Below are positions 9,789 to 18,487 of a stretch of 64,000 nucleotides of DNA, in pieces. The DNA is from Fimbriiglobus ruber (GTDB taxonomy: Bacteria > Planctomycetota > Planctomycetia > Gemmatales > Gemmataceae), in contig NZ_NIDE01000003.1 in assembly GCF_002197845.1 (NCBI RefSeq), forward strand, positions 124,001 to 188,000. Reading direction: 5' to 3'. How positions within the stretch are numbered: the first letter of the stretch is position 1; every line of letters begins with the position of its first letter. The position numbers and the translations under genes are program-made. Under the pieces are notes generated by a model. The model was not told where the DNA came from, ran no database searches, and saw only the letters and a program-made list of their open reading frames with translations.

Positions 9789-9843
9789 AAAAGTGCCGCG
9801 GGCCGGCTGTCCTCGTTGAAGGCAGCCGGCCCGCGGCACTTTT
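9789..9843. terminator. Bidirectional terminator, 21-bp perfect stem
   Basis: Arms 9789-9809 and 9823-9843 are perfect reverse complements with a 13-nt loop; the stem begins with AAAA and ends with TTTT, so it works as an intrinsic terminator read from either side. It lies between the convergent lgt (+) and the exported-protein gene ending at 9865 (-). Confidence 0.9.
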
Positions 9844-9864
9844 CCGAGCCGTATCGCGATTCGA

Positions 9865-10736
9865 TTACCGCTGTGCCGTGATGCCGTATTGAACCGTCGT
9901 GTCGCCCGCCGGCTTCGGCACGGGCTTGCCGCCGGACGCGACCGGGGCCCCGGTCGCCCGGACGACGAGCGCCCGCTGGCGGACCCGGCTGCCGTCGCTC
10001 GTAAAGAACAAAGCCTGGCCGAGCGTACCGACCGGATCTTCTGTTGCGCCGATGACGAGGTAGTCGTCCGGCGAAACCGTCACGTCCCATTGCAGGGTGG
10101 GGTACGTTTCGAGCGGTTTGTGGTCCTGGCGGACGAAACTAGTGTTGTCCGTCGACGGCTGCAGGTAGGCCTGCTTATCCCCGTGCTGGACTTGCGGCTG
10201 GCAGGTCAGTCGAATCCGGCCGCCCGGGAGTGGGACCGCGGCGATCGAGAGCCCGAGTTCGGCCGCCGCGAGGTCGAGGCGGACCGGATCGCCCGCGATC
10301 TCCGTGCGGACCTGGTAGGAACACGTTTCCAACGGCCCGTTGACCGGAATGACCCGGGGTTTGCCGCTCTGCGCGGTGTACAGCATCATGTTGATCGTGG
10401 CGTGGTCGGACCGGATGAGCTGCTCGAATTCGGACGGGATGATGCCCGAGAACAAGCCGACCCGCAGACCGTTCTGGGCCAGTCGCGTCGTGAGTTCGTG
10501 CGGCAACGGTCGGCCGACGGCTTCCCACAAACCTTTATTCAAATACGGGTCACCGGCCGGTCGATCGATCAGCGCGGTTTTCAGGTGCATCCCGCCGTCC
10601 GGGCCGCCCGTGATGGCCCGGAACTGGTCCCACCACCCGCCCGCGGACCGGCTCTCGGACTTGGAGGAAATACACCCCCGAGCGCGGCGCAAACGACCAC
10701 CAACAGCAACCCGCCTGCCTTCCCTGGCCGGCGCAT
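9865..10736 (-). CDS. Exported/lipoprotein of unknown function, probable frameshift after signal peptide
   Basis: The main frame encodes about 270 residues that begin near 'WWDQFRAITGG' and include 'IDRPAGDPYLNKGLWE', 'LAQNGLRVGLFSGIIP' and a C-terminal beta-rich half. I recognise a planctomycete-restricted family with no assigned function. In the main frame the N-terminus is arginine-rich and unconvincing. In the neighbouring frame an ATG at 10736, preceded by AAGGGTGG, opens a classical signal segment (MRRPGKAGG then LLLVVVCAALGG, with a cysteine in lipobox-like context). The two frames can be joined by one indel near 10675-10690. I therefore give the gene as starting at 10736 with a frameshift; a shorter protein starting at the in-frame ATG near 10590 is the alternative. 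The frame ends at 9865, facing lgt across the bidirectional terminator. Confidence 0.6.
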
Positions 10737-10749
10737 GGCGTTCCACCCT

Positions 10750-11390
10750 TCACGAAGTGTACTGATCGGACGGGCGGGAAATACCGGCGCGGAAGTGCGA
10801 TGTCAAGTGAGCGTATGCGCCGAACCTGAGGGCGGCGTGCCACACGTCCCGTTTCGCGGAGCGGGGGACGATCGCGACGAACCTTCCGTCCGGACTCGTT
10901 TCGATTACGGACCACTTTGGTAGCGCTACCCGGCGGAGTTCCTTGCCGGTCACGGCGTCAATCGCAAGAACCGTGTGGTCGGCGCGGGCGAGGATCAACT
11001 CGCGCCCGCCCGCGGCAAACCAGACCTGCTTGCATTCGACGGGGAACGGGCCGAGTGTGCGGGCGGGTTTCAAGTCGCGCAACCGCCCACCGGTTTTGCA
11101 TGGATAGACTTGAACCACTCGACGGGTGGGGTCCGCGGGCTGTCTTGCGACCGCGACCCACGCCCCGTCCGGAGACAACGCGGCGCACGAGATGGCTCAC
11201 TCGGGTGGCTTCGGCTGAGGTACGACAAGAGGTTGAGGCTCAAACGTGGGACGAACGTCTTTCGGGTCGGTGAAATCCCAGAGGTATTTATCCGCCGGAT
11301 CTCGCCATCGGGCCGCCAGAAAATCGCGTTCGTCGGGAAGGCGCCCTCGTTATCCGGGAACAAGTAGAGCCCCCGGCCCGGACCCATTTT
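10750..11390 (-). pseudogene. WD40/beta-propeller gene remnant
   Basis: The last 142 codons (from 11178 down to 10750) read as propeller blades: 'LSPDGAWVAVARQ', 'VWFAAGGRELILARADH', 'IDAVTGKELRRV'. Upstream, the same frame continues as '...DFLAARWRDPADKYLWDF' and '...PLVVPQPKPPE' and is stopped by TGA at 11199-11197, where a tryptophan codon TGG would fit the sequence ('PPE-stop-AISCAALSPDG'). A further in-frame TAA occurs near 11360. No start codon with a ribosome site precedes the blades. This looks like the 3' half of a decayed WD40 gene, similar in nature to the remnant next to the IS element but not obviously the same gene. Confidence 0.65.
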
Positions 11391-11689
11391 TGGTGCCGGA
11401 TGAGCCGCCCGGTTACAGCGTCCAGGAGTGTGAGATGTTCGCCGCCGAACGCGATCGCAGGCCGTCTGGATGTCGGTCGCGCGACAGACCTGCGAACGGC
11501 AGGTCGGGAGCCTGAGCAGCCTGCGAGAACACTACGGAACTGCCATTCGATCGTGGGCTGGCGTCGGGTGCGCTATTGCGTGCCCGACGCCAGCCCACGA
11601 CTTCATTTTCGGTGAGAGTGCCCAGCTCTACCCGTTAGGGGGCATAGCCGGTAACAACTTGATCAAACAGATATTCGCCACCGAGCTTA
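11391..11689. other. Intergenic region with one perfect hairpin
   Basis: About 300 bp without a credible gene, between the decayed WD40 gene and the DUF1501 stop. Apart from the inverted repeat at 11552-11599 I see nothing recognisable. Confidence 0.5.
11552..11599. repeat. 17-bp perfect inverted repeat, terminator-like
   Basis: Arms 11552-11568 and 11583-11599 are exact reverse complements around a 14-nt loop. It lies about 90 bp beyond the stop of the DUF1501 gene (-). There is no T-tract on either side, so it may be a transcript-end stabiliser or a member of an intergenic repeat family rather than an intrinsic terminator. Confidence 0.6.
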
Positions 11690-13036
11690 TCAGGCGACTT
11701 CTTTCAGCGGCACCGAATTGTCTTCGACCAGGTGCTGCGGCCGCCCTTCGAGATCGTTGACCGTCGCCCGGTTCGCGTCGATGCCGAGGTTGCGGTAGAG
11801 GGTCGCGTAGATTTCCCCGAACGTGACCGGCCGGGCGACCGCCTCGCCGGCGATCCGGTCGGTCGCCCCGATCACCTGGCCGGTCCGCATCCCGCCCCCG
11901 GCCATGACCGCGCAATTCACCTGCGGCCAGTGGTCGCGGCCGACCTGGGCGCTGATCCGCGGCGTGCGGCCGAACTCGCCAGCTACGACGACGGTGCAGT
12001 CCTGGTCGAGCCCGCGCTCGTGCAGGTCTTCGATCAGGGCGCTGAGGCAGCGATCGAACACCGGGAAGTCTTCGGCTTCCCGCTTGAAAATCGAATTGTT
12101 CGCCCCGCCGTGCCAGTCCCATTTGCTGTAGTTCAACGTCACTACCCGCGCCCCGGCCTCAACGAGTCGGCGGGCCATCAGCATGCTCTGGGGTACACGC
12201 GGGGCGCCGTTGTCGTCCATGAAGATGGTCGGGTCGCCGGTGCCGTACCGCCCGACCGTCCGCGGGTCTTCTTTGGACAGGTCGAGGGCGTCTGCCAGTC
12301 GGGACGAGGTGAGGAGGCCGAACGCCTGCTCGTTGAACGCATCCATCCCGCGCATCGCGCCACTCGCGTCCGCGTCGCGGCGGGTGTCGTCGAAGCTCTT
12401 GAGGAGTGTCTTCCGGTCGGCCAGGCGGTTGACCGTGATCCCGCGGAGAGACATGTCGTTGCGGGCCGGACCGGTCGGGCGGAAGGGAGAAAGAGCGGTG
12501 CCGAGGAAGCCGGGGCCGGGCTCGTTGTACGGGCCGTGCGTGCAGGGGTAACAGAGGCTGACGAACGGCGGGATGGCCGGGTCGGTCGGCGGTTCGAGCT
12601 TGGCCACGACCGAGCCGAGCTGCGGCCACCCGCCGCCCGGCGCTTTCTTCCCGGGGTGGCGGCCGTTGAACACCTGAATAGCGTCGTGGCCGTCCTGGTT
12701 GCCGACGAGTGAGCGGATGATAACCAGCTTGTCCATGTTGCGGGCGAGCCGCGGGAACGCCTCGCAGATCTGGACGCCGGGCACGTTCGTCGCGGCCGGC
12801 CGCCACGGGCCGGCGATCTCGCGAGGGGCGTTCGGCTTCAGGTCGAACATGTCCTGGTGCGGCGGCCCGCCGACCAGATAAATCATGATCACCGACTTGT
12901 GCGACGTCCGAATCCCCGCCGACGACTCAGCCCGTAGGAGCTGGGGCAACGTCAGCCCGCCGAGCCCGAGCGCGCCGATTTGCAGGAAGCCGCGACGGGT
13001 CGGGCGGGTGGTGATCACATGGTCCCGGGCTGACAT
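11690..13036 (-). CDS. DUF1501 domain-containing protein (Tat-exported, sulfatase-like)
   Basis: A 448-residue member of DUF1501, a family with an alkaline-phosphatase/sulfatase-like fold that is expanded in planctomycetes. The N-terminus carries a Tat signal ('TRRGFLQIGALGLGG'), so it is exported folded. Family landmarks are 'SVIMIYLVGGPPHQDMFDLK' near residue 50, 'GRTPRI', 'GRDHWPQVNCAVMAGGG' and the C-terminal 'GEIYATLYRNLGID'. Genome surveys usually find it directly after a DUF1549/DUF1553 cytochrome-type gene; here no such gene is adjacent, and the neighbours are a WD40 remnant and the metallopeptidase-cyclophilin gene. Its substrate is not known. Start ATG 13036 is the first start before the Tat motif. 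Confidence 0.93.
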   Translation of the reverse strand: MSARDHVITTRPTRRGFLQIGALGLGGLTLPQLLRAESSAGIRTSHKSVIMIYLVGGPPHQDMFDLKPNAPREIAGPWRPAATNVPGVQICEAFPRLARNMDKLVIIRSLVGNQDGHDAIQVFNGRHPGKKAPGGGWPQLGSVVAKLEPPTDPAIPPFVSLCYPCTHGPYNEPGPGFLGTALSPFRPTGPARNDMSLRGITVNRLADRKTLLKSFDDTRRDADASGAMRGMDAFNEQAFGLLTSSRLADALDLSKEDPRTVGRYGTGDPTIFMDDNGAPRVPQSMLMARRLVEAGARVVTLNYSKWDWHGGANNSIFKREAEDFPVFDRCLSALIEDLHERGLDQDCTVVVAGEFGRTPRISAQVGRDHWPQVNCAVMAGGGMRTGQVIGATDRIAGEAVARPVTFGEIYATLYRNLGIDANRATVNDLEGRPQHLVEDNSVPLKEVA

Positions 13037-13343
13037 CGGGCTCTCCGGTCGGGTGGGGGCCGGTAGTCACGTTCGGCTCTCGCAGATGAGTGCCGGACAC
13101 GACCGCTCGCGAAATGAGCCCGAAACGCGGGCTCAGTGGGGTAGGATCTCGTCGTCAACCGGGGGAGAACGGTCGCAAATCGTCTGCTGGCAGGATCAAC
13201 ACCAGTACCGTAACCGAGACTGGGTTATGAGGAAAGCACAATTTGAGTAAACTCGACCACGAGCCACCCGCGGTAGACCTATCACGCGGCGGCCTCCCGC
13301 CATCGAATGCCGTATGTACCTAAGCACATCTGTTTGAAAGCTG
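13037..13343. other. Intergenic region, nothing recognised
   Basis: About 300 bp upstream of the DUF1501 gene and downstream of the cyclophilin-fusion gene. It should hold the DUF1501 promoter, but I cannot point to a convincing -35/-10 pair, hairpin or small ORF. Confidence 0.4.
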
Positions 13344-14687
13344 TTACTCTTTGCGGATCACACGGCGGACGTCGATCGGCGCTTTGATGGCACCGACGTC
13401 GGTCGGCGCGGCGAGGATTTTTCGGGCGACGTCCGCACCCACGATCACGCGGCCGAACGGTACGCACGACACTTTCTCGAGCGGGAGGCTTCCGACAAAG
13501 ATTTTGAATCCGTCCGCGTCTCCCGTCATCGCGATCGTGCCGCTCTCGGGCTGGTTGGCGGAAAGCGGTAAATCGGGCAGTTCGAGTTCCTTCGACCACT
13601 TCTCCTTCCATGCCGGGTTGACGGAAGCACCGATCCACCCGCCTGCCATCTCCTTTTCCTCAGCCCTCGCGGTAGTCGTCGCCCGGTCGAAGCGGCCGCT
13701 GTGATACCCGCCGTCGTTCGCGATTTTGAGGAATCGTTTCGTCGCTTCCGGGGCGCCCTTCGCGTCCAGTTCGAGTTCGATGTCGCCGGCCGCGGTCTGG
13801 ACGGTGACCCGCGGGTGATCCACCAGCGGGGCTTCCCGCCAGCGAAACCGCGGAAGGGTTTTCGGGTCGTAACCGACCAGATGGGCTCGATCCTCCGGCT
13901 TCCGCTCGGCCGGCCTCTTGTACCGCCAGGCGCGGTCGCCGAACACTTCCCCGCACAATTTCGCTAGCTCGGGGTCGTACTCCTTCAGCCGAGTGCGGGT
14001 TCGGACGTCGTTGTGGAGCGCGTCGGGCGGGGCGTTGTCGTCGAACCACGACTGGACACCCTCCGCCCAATATTCCGAGTGGTTGGTTGCGGCGTAGGTG
14101 TTCTTCCACAACCCACGGTCGTTGGCGGCCGCGAACGCAGCCCGGAGACGGCGATCGAACGTCGGGTCGACGCGATTCAGCCCGGTCCCGTGGATCGCGT
14201 GCGCGAATTCGTGGACGAAAATGTTTTCGTTCGGGTACGGGTCGCGTCGGAACCCGAGGAGGTTTTCCTCCCCACAACTCACGACCGGATTGGTCGGCGT
14301 CGCTCCCAGCCCACGGGCTCGCCGGTCCCAGAAGAGTTTTGGCTTGAGTCGGCCGTGTTCCGGGAGATCGGTCGTGTATTCGTCGGCCGCCATGACAGCC
14401 ACGCGAACACGACTTTGCCGCATCGCCTGAAGAATGTCGTCCCGCCCGTCGAGCATCCGGCCGACAATCCAGGCGGCCTCGGCCAGAGCGTTGTCGGATA
14501 TCCGCTCAGAGCCCACGACCGGCAATCCGCCGGCGTCTACGTGCTTCTGATAGAATTTATCGATCTTGCCTTCCGCACGAAGGCGGTCGGGTATCGGACC
14601 GGGGCGATTGTCTTTTGCCACGACCAGCCCAGCAAAAAAAATCGTTGCGAGCGAACTGGCAGCAAAGAGGCGAGGTGAGACTTTCAC
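13344..14687 (-). CDS. Exported zincin-like metallopeptidase fused to a cyclophilin domain
   Basis: Start GTG 14687 is preferred because it places a signal peptide at the N-terminus ('RLFAASSLATIFFAGLVVA-KD') with GAGGA upstream; the open frame extends to 14795 without a sensible leader. The 447-residue product has two parts. Residues ~25-290 contain the zinc-binding helix 'HEFAHAIH' (159-166), with a downstream 'EYWAEGVQSWFDDN' that could supply the third ligand and resembles secreted zincin-type peptidases. Residues ~300-447 resemble the cyclophilin peptidyl-prolyl isomerase fold ('VTVQTAAGDIELELD', 'GTIAMTGDADGFKIFVG', 'FGRVIVGADVARKI'). The cyclophilin part is divergent and the usual catalytic 'FHR' motif reads 'GRFDRATT', so isomerase activity is uncertain. 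It is a planctomycete-type architecture whose substrate is unknown. Confidence 0.75.
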   Translation of the reverse strand: MKVSPRLFAASSLATIFFAGLVVAKDNRPGPIPDRLRAEGKIDKFYQKHVDAGGLPVVGSERISDNALAEAAWIVGRMLDGRDDILQAMRQSRVRVAVMAADEYTTDLPEHGRLKPKLFWDRRARGLGATPTNPVVSCGEENLLGFRRDPYPNENIFVHEFAHAIHGTGLNRVDPTFDRRLRAAFAAANDRGLWKNTYAATNHSEYWAEGVQSWFDDNAPPDALHNDVRTRTRLKEYDPELAKLCGEVFGDRAWRYKRPAERKPEDRAHLVGYDPKTLPRFRWREAPLVDHPRVTVQTAAGDIELELDAKGAPEATKRFLKIANDGGYHSGRFDRATTTARAEEKEMAGGWIGASVNPAWKEKWSKELELPDLPLSANQPESGTIAMTGDADGFKIFVGSLPLEKVSCVPFGRVIVGADVARKILAAPTDVGAIKAPIDVRRVIRKE

Positions 14688-14858
14688 GAGAGCGGTCCTC
14701 CCGATCGCGTCCTGGGGATGTGTCGTGTTGCACGATCGTGAAGCGGCATTACGAACCGTACGTATAGCCGAATACTCTACCCGCAGGTTCGCCACGGCGT
14801 CTATCGGTCGGCGGAGAAACCCGACGCCCGGTCGTAATCCCGCGAACCAACCCCCGCG

Positions 14859-16031
14859 TCAATTCGCCACGAATTGCACGATCCGAGCCGCCGTTCCCGT
14901 ACTCGCCGCGTTCTTCTCCTTGGCCATTCGCAGCACCAGCGTATGCTTTCCGGGCTTCAAGTCGGTGGCGAACATGACAGTCCGCGGGTAGTGCAATCCG
15001 CGGCTGAAGCTGTGGAAGAGATCGACGGTCGCGGCCGGCCCGCCGTCGACCGACGCCTCGACCTTCCCGGCGTCCGGCCCCGCGACGACGTAGGCTCCGA
15101 CCGCCCTGCCCTCGAACGCGAGGGTTAACTCGGCTCCCGGCTCGGTGGCGGTCAACAGCGGGATGTCGCGGAACCGTTGCCGCCATTGCCCCGGAGCCTT
15201 CTTCCAGTCCGCGGGGGCGAGGGTCCAACCGCTGGCAAGGACCGCTGTTTTGGGGTCGATGAACCGCCCGTGGCCGTAATTGCCTTCATCGAGCGGACCC
15301 GACGGTAATGGGGCGGGGGTCTTCGCCGCGCCGTCCCGGAGCGGGGCTTTCCAAGCGGCGTCCAGCACCTGGCCGATCAACTCCGCGGCCAGCGCGTTGC
15401 CCGGGCGGGCGGGGTGGACGCCGCCGTATTCTTTCCAGGTCAGCGTTTTGGCAGCGATCCGGTCGGCCGTCTCTTTGGCAACGTCCACCGACGAAATCCC
15501 GTAGTGGGCGGCGACCGCGTCGTGGGCGGCGACGGTTAGTGGCGTCCGCCCCTCCGCGATCGTTTTCAGCATCCCTTCGTTGACGAAGAACGTGACCACG
15601 ATATCCGCGTTCGGGTTATGCGCCCGGGCGTGACGGACGATTCCCTCCAGACCGCGAATGCACTCCCGGCGGGCGTGTCCCGCGTCCTGATCGTCGTTCA
15701 CTGCGTATTCCACGAACAGCAAATCAACGGGGCCTTTCGCCAGGACGTCCGACGCGAGGCGGAACGCCCCGGTGGTCGAACAGGTCGACGCGATGCCGGC
15801 GTTGGTAAACGTGAACTCGCACTTCGGGAGCCGCTTCCGCAGCCGGTCACAGACCATCGGCCGGAAGCCGTCCATTTCGGTGATCGAGCCGCCCAGGAAC
15901 GCGACGTGCCCCTTACCCGACTCGAACTGAATCCGGGCGTTGTCGAGGCTGCCCCGCGGGTGAACATTCGGGGACAGCCCGGCGACTGCAATGCAGGTGA
16001 ACGCGGCCGAGAAGAGGGAGAGGAATGTCAC
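14859..16031 (-). CDS. Exported SGNH/GDSL-family hydrolase
   Basis: A 390-residue protein with a signal peptide (residues 1-18). SGNH block I is 'FLGGSITE' with nucleophile Ser49, block II 'TNAGIAST' supplies the glycine, block III 'VEYAVND' supplies Asn112, and block V is 'GGVHPA' with His206. The aspartate normally three residues before that histidine is a glycine here, which some active SGNH members tolerate. Residues ~250-390 form a beta-sandwich-like C-terminal domain ('GAELTLAFEGRAVGAYVVAG', 'LKPGKHTLVLRM') of the type seen in carbohydrate esterases. The family removes acyl groups from polysaccharides or lipids. It lies between the cyclophilin-fusion gene and the propeller gene, all on the minus strand but with separate hairpins. 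Confidence 0.85.
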   Translation of the reverse strand: MTFLSLFSAAFTCIAVAGLSPNVHPRGSLDNARIQFESGKGHVAFLGGSITEMDGFRPMVCDRLRKRLPKCEFTFTNAGIASTCSTTGAFRLASDVLAKGPVDLLFVEYAVNDDQDAGHARRECIRGLEGIVRHARAHNPNADIVVTFFVNEGMLKTIAEGRTPLTVAAHDAVAAHYGISSVDVAKETADRIAAKTLTWKEYGGVHPARPGNALAAELIGQVLDAAWKAPLRDGAAKTPAPLPSGPLDEGNYGHGRFIDPKTAVLASGWTLAPADWKKAPGQWRQRFRDIPLLTATEPGAELTLAFEGRAVGAYVVAGPDAGKVEASVDGGPAATVDLFHSFSRGLHYPRTVMFATDLKPGKHTLVLRMAKEKNAASTGTAARIVQFVAN

Positions 16032-16093
16032 GCGGATCTCGGGAAAAGGTTCGTACGCAACGGGTATGGTTCAACCATCGGCGACGATCGATA

Positions 16094-16123
16094 GGCAATG
16101 AACGCCGCCGGGCGTTCATTGCC
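16094..16123 (-). terminator. Hairpin after the beta-propeller gene
   Basis: Arms 16094-16106 and 16111-16123 are perfect complements with a 4-nt loop, 10 bp beyond the stop of the minus-strand propeller gene. No U-tract follows, so the terminator role is inferred from position. Confidence 0.65.
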
Positions 16124-16132
16124 CTTGGAGGA

Positions 16133-18250
16133 TTACTTCACCAGTTCGTTCAGCGTGTAGTACGCTTCCGGGTGCAGCACGGCTTCGCCGTCCGCGGACG
16201 ACACGCCCGTGAGATGGATTTCGTACACGCGACCCTGCCGCAACCCCGGGACGGTGACCGAGACTTTCTTGCCGTCCTTCGAGACGGTCGTCTTCGTCAC
16301 CTTCTCGGCCCGCTGGTCGACCTCGGGGCAACCGTAGTTCGAGTAGTAGACGTAGGTGAACGACTTGACCGAGACCGCGTCGAGTTTCTCGGCCGTCTTC
16401 GGGTTCAGGGGCTTGGTGAACGTCAGGTCGAAGCCGGACTCGGTCAGCGCGACGGAGTGGATCTCGAGCGGCACCTCGCCGGTGAACGCGATCCGCTGCA
16501 GTCCGTAAGGCTTGCCACCGACCGAGCCCCAGCCGCGGTTCGTCTGGCCGACGTAGAGACTCCCATCGGGGCCGAACACCAGCCGGTTGACGCCGCATTG
16601 CAGGCCGCTGCGGAACGGGAAACAGGCTCCCTGGTAGACGCCATTCACCTTTTCCAATGCGACCCGCATCACCATCGACCGCGTCTGGTCGCCGACGAAG
16701 CACTGCCCGGCGAACGGGCCGAACTTGCCCTTCGTCGTGTCCCACTTCGGCTCGCTCGCGGACTGGCCCATGCGGCCGTACGGGAACCAGACGCACGGCG
16801 GGTCGAGGTCGGGCCGCGGGACGTCCTTGTTCAGCGCCGGGTAGTTCTGCCCGTCGTAGGTCATGCCGCTGGCGACCTTGTCCGGTACCTTCCCGGCGAA
16901 CTGCGAGTCCTTGACCCACTTCAGCCCGGCCTGGTGGCCGTAAAACTTGCCCTTCTTGAGGTGGTGCAGTTTGTTGGTGGCGACCCACTCGCCCTGGTTG
17001 TCCGCGTAAAACAGTTCGCCGTCCGGGGCGAACGTGATCCCGTTCGGCGACCGCAGGCCGTACGCCCAGGGCTCCATCGCCCCGGTCGGCGAGATCTTCA
17101 CGCACCACCCGCGCCACGCCGACTTCGCCTGGTGGCCGCCGCCGAAGCCGACGTTCAGGGTGACGAAGAAGTTTCCGTCCTTATCCACCGCCGGGCCGAA
17201 CGCAAACTCGTGGTAGTCGCCGGACACGCCCCACTTGTCGCAGAGAGTAACAAACGAGTCGGCCAAGCCGTCGCCGTTTTCGTCCACCAGCCGGGTCAGT
17301 TCCGGCCGCTGGGTCACGTAGACGGTGTTGTTGTCCACCACGTGCAGGCCGAGGGCTTCGTGGAGGCCGGCGGCGAACCGGGTGAACTTGACCTCGCTCG
17401 CCGTGTCCGAGCCGGGGTTGTGGACCAGCCAGACTTCCCCGCGGCGGGTGCAGGCGAGCAACTTGCCGTCTGGGCGGAAGCCGAGTCCACCGACTTCAAG
17501 GACGCAATCCTGCGGCTGCTGAAGGGTGACGATCTTGTAAAATCGCGCCTCGTTCCCCGCCGCCGCGCTCTGACTTTGAACCACGGCGGGCTCGGGGAAG
17601 TCCCGGTCGATCCGCTTGGCGATAGTGGCGGGCAGGACCGAGGGCGTTTCGGGGCTGACGTAAACCTCCCAACCGCCGGCGTATTGACCGATCTTGATGA
17701 GAAGTTGGTTCTTCCCCGCTTTCACCTTCATGTCCACCCGCGCCTGGTCCGCGGCCGCCGGGCGGGTGTGGTCTTCGTGCAAGACGCGGGTGCCGTTGGT
17801 GAACACGGAGAGCGTGTCGTCGCTGCCCAAAGACAGTGGCAAGGTGAACGCCTTGGGGGAGTCGAATTCGAGGTACAGGTAGACGACGGCATCCGTCCGC
17901 GCGTTCGCGGGGAACAGGGGGGCGAGGTCGACGATTTCACCGAGCTTGAACTTCGGGAACTCCTTCCAGCCGAACGTCGCGCCGTTCTTGCCGGTGAACG
18001 TCGCCTTCGGGTCGTACCCCTTCTCCGGCGGGTACGCCTTGTCGAACCCTTCCTTGTCCGCGTTGTCGAACGGCCCGGCGTACAGCCATTTCCCCTCAAG
18101 GTTCGGCAGCCCGTGTGAAGCCAACGTCGCCCGAATCGTCTCGGACCGGGTCTTCTTCTTGACGTACTCCGGCGGGATGTCGGGTTTGGTTTGGGCGACC
18201 GCGGGCGCGGCGGTCAGGAAACCGCAAAGGGCAATGGCGAGGGTACGCAT
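16133..18250 (-). CDS. Exported beta-propeller protein, PQQ-dehydrogenase-like
   Basis: A 705-residue protein with signal peptide 'MRTLAIALCGFLTAAPAVAQ'. Residues ~50-210 form a PA14/jelly-roll-like segment ('WLYAGPFDNADKEGFDKAY', 'SLGSDDTLSVFTNG', 'GKNQLLIKIGQYAGGWEVYV'). Residues ~230-600 are a propeller of the soluble glucose dehydrogenase/NHL type ('GGLGFRPDGKLLACTRRGEV', 'ELTRLVDENGDGLADSF', 'YGLRSPNGITFAPDGELFY', 'NRLVFGPDGSLYVGQT'). The C-terminus ('YEIHLTGVSSADGEAVLHP') is an Ig-like cap. It lacks the C-terminal haem-binding domain that many planctomycete relatives carry, so electron transfer would need a partner. Substrate unknown; the fold is more certain than any enzymatic role. 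Confidence 0.8.
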   Translation of the reverse strand: MRTLAIALCGFLTAAPAVAQTKPDIPPEYVKKKTRSETIRATLASHGLPNLEGKWLYAGPFDNADKEGFDKAYPPEKGYDPKATFTGKNGATFGWKEFPKFKLGEIVDLAPLFPANARTDAVVYLYLEFDSPKAFTLPLSLGSDDTLSVFTNGTRVLHEDHTRPAAADQARVDMKVKAGKNQLLIKIGQYAGGWEVYVSPETPSVLPATIAKRIDRDFPEPAVVQSQSAAAGNEARFYKIVTLQQPQDCVLEVGGLGFRPDGKLLACTRRGEVWLVHNPGSDTASEVKFTRFAAGLHEALGLHVVDNNTVYVTQRPELTRLVDENGDGLADSFVTLCDKWGVSGDYHEFAFGPAVDKDGNFFVTLNVGFGGGHQAKSAWRGWCVKISPTGAMEPWAYGLRSPNGITFAPDGELFYADNQGEWVATNKLHHLKKGKFYGHQAGLKWVKDSQFAGKVPDKVASGMTYDGQNYPALNKDVPRPDLDPPCVWFPYGRMGQSASEPKWDTTKGKFGPFAGQCFVGDQTRSMVMRVALEKVNGVYQGACFPFRSGLQCGVNRLVFGPDGSLYVGQTNRGWGSVGGKPYGLQRIAFTGEVPLEIHSVALTESGFDLTFTKPLNPKTAEKLDAVSVKSFTYVYYSNYGCPEVDQRAEKVTKTTVSKDGKKVSVTVPGLRQGRVYEIHLTGVSSADGEAVLHPEAYYTLNELVK

Positions 18251-18426
18251 AGGTGGGTGGGCCGTGAGAGGCGCCGGTGTGGGTGGGAGGCTCTGGCGTC
18301 ACGAAGCCGGTCGGGGGCAGGCTCGCGCCCCGTCAATCGTGGGTGGCGAGATTATCCGGCATCGGGTTCGACATGGCAACTGCGGAAACGCGAGAGATGA
18401 AGCCGGACAAGATCCCGTCAACGAAA

Positions 18427-18456
18427 GAAGCCGCGGTGAATGTTCACCGCGGCTTC
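18427..18456 (-). terminator. Terminator of the YTV-repeat gene
   Basis: Arms 18427-18440 and 18443-18456 are perfect 14-bp complements. On the minus strand the stem is followed by CTTTCGTT, moderately U-rich, 32 bp beyond the stop at 18488. Confidence 0.75.
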
Positions 18457-18487
18457 GGAGACTTCAACGGGCGTCAGTGGTCGACGC

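Noticed and set aside
13282-13638. Minus-strand ORF at the end of the cyclophilin fusion
   Set aside because: Shadow frame of the cyclophilin domain; no homologous features.
16025-18118. 697-codon plus-strand ORF opposite the beta-propeller gene
   Set aside because: High-GC antisense shadow; Arg/Val-rich with no recognised domain, and the minus strand encodes a clear exported propeller.
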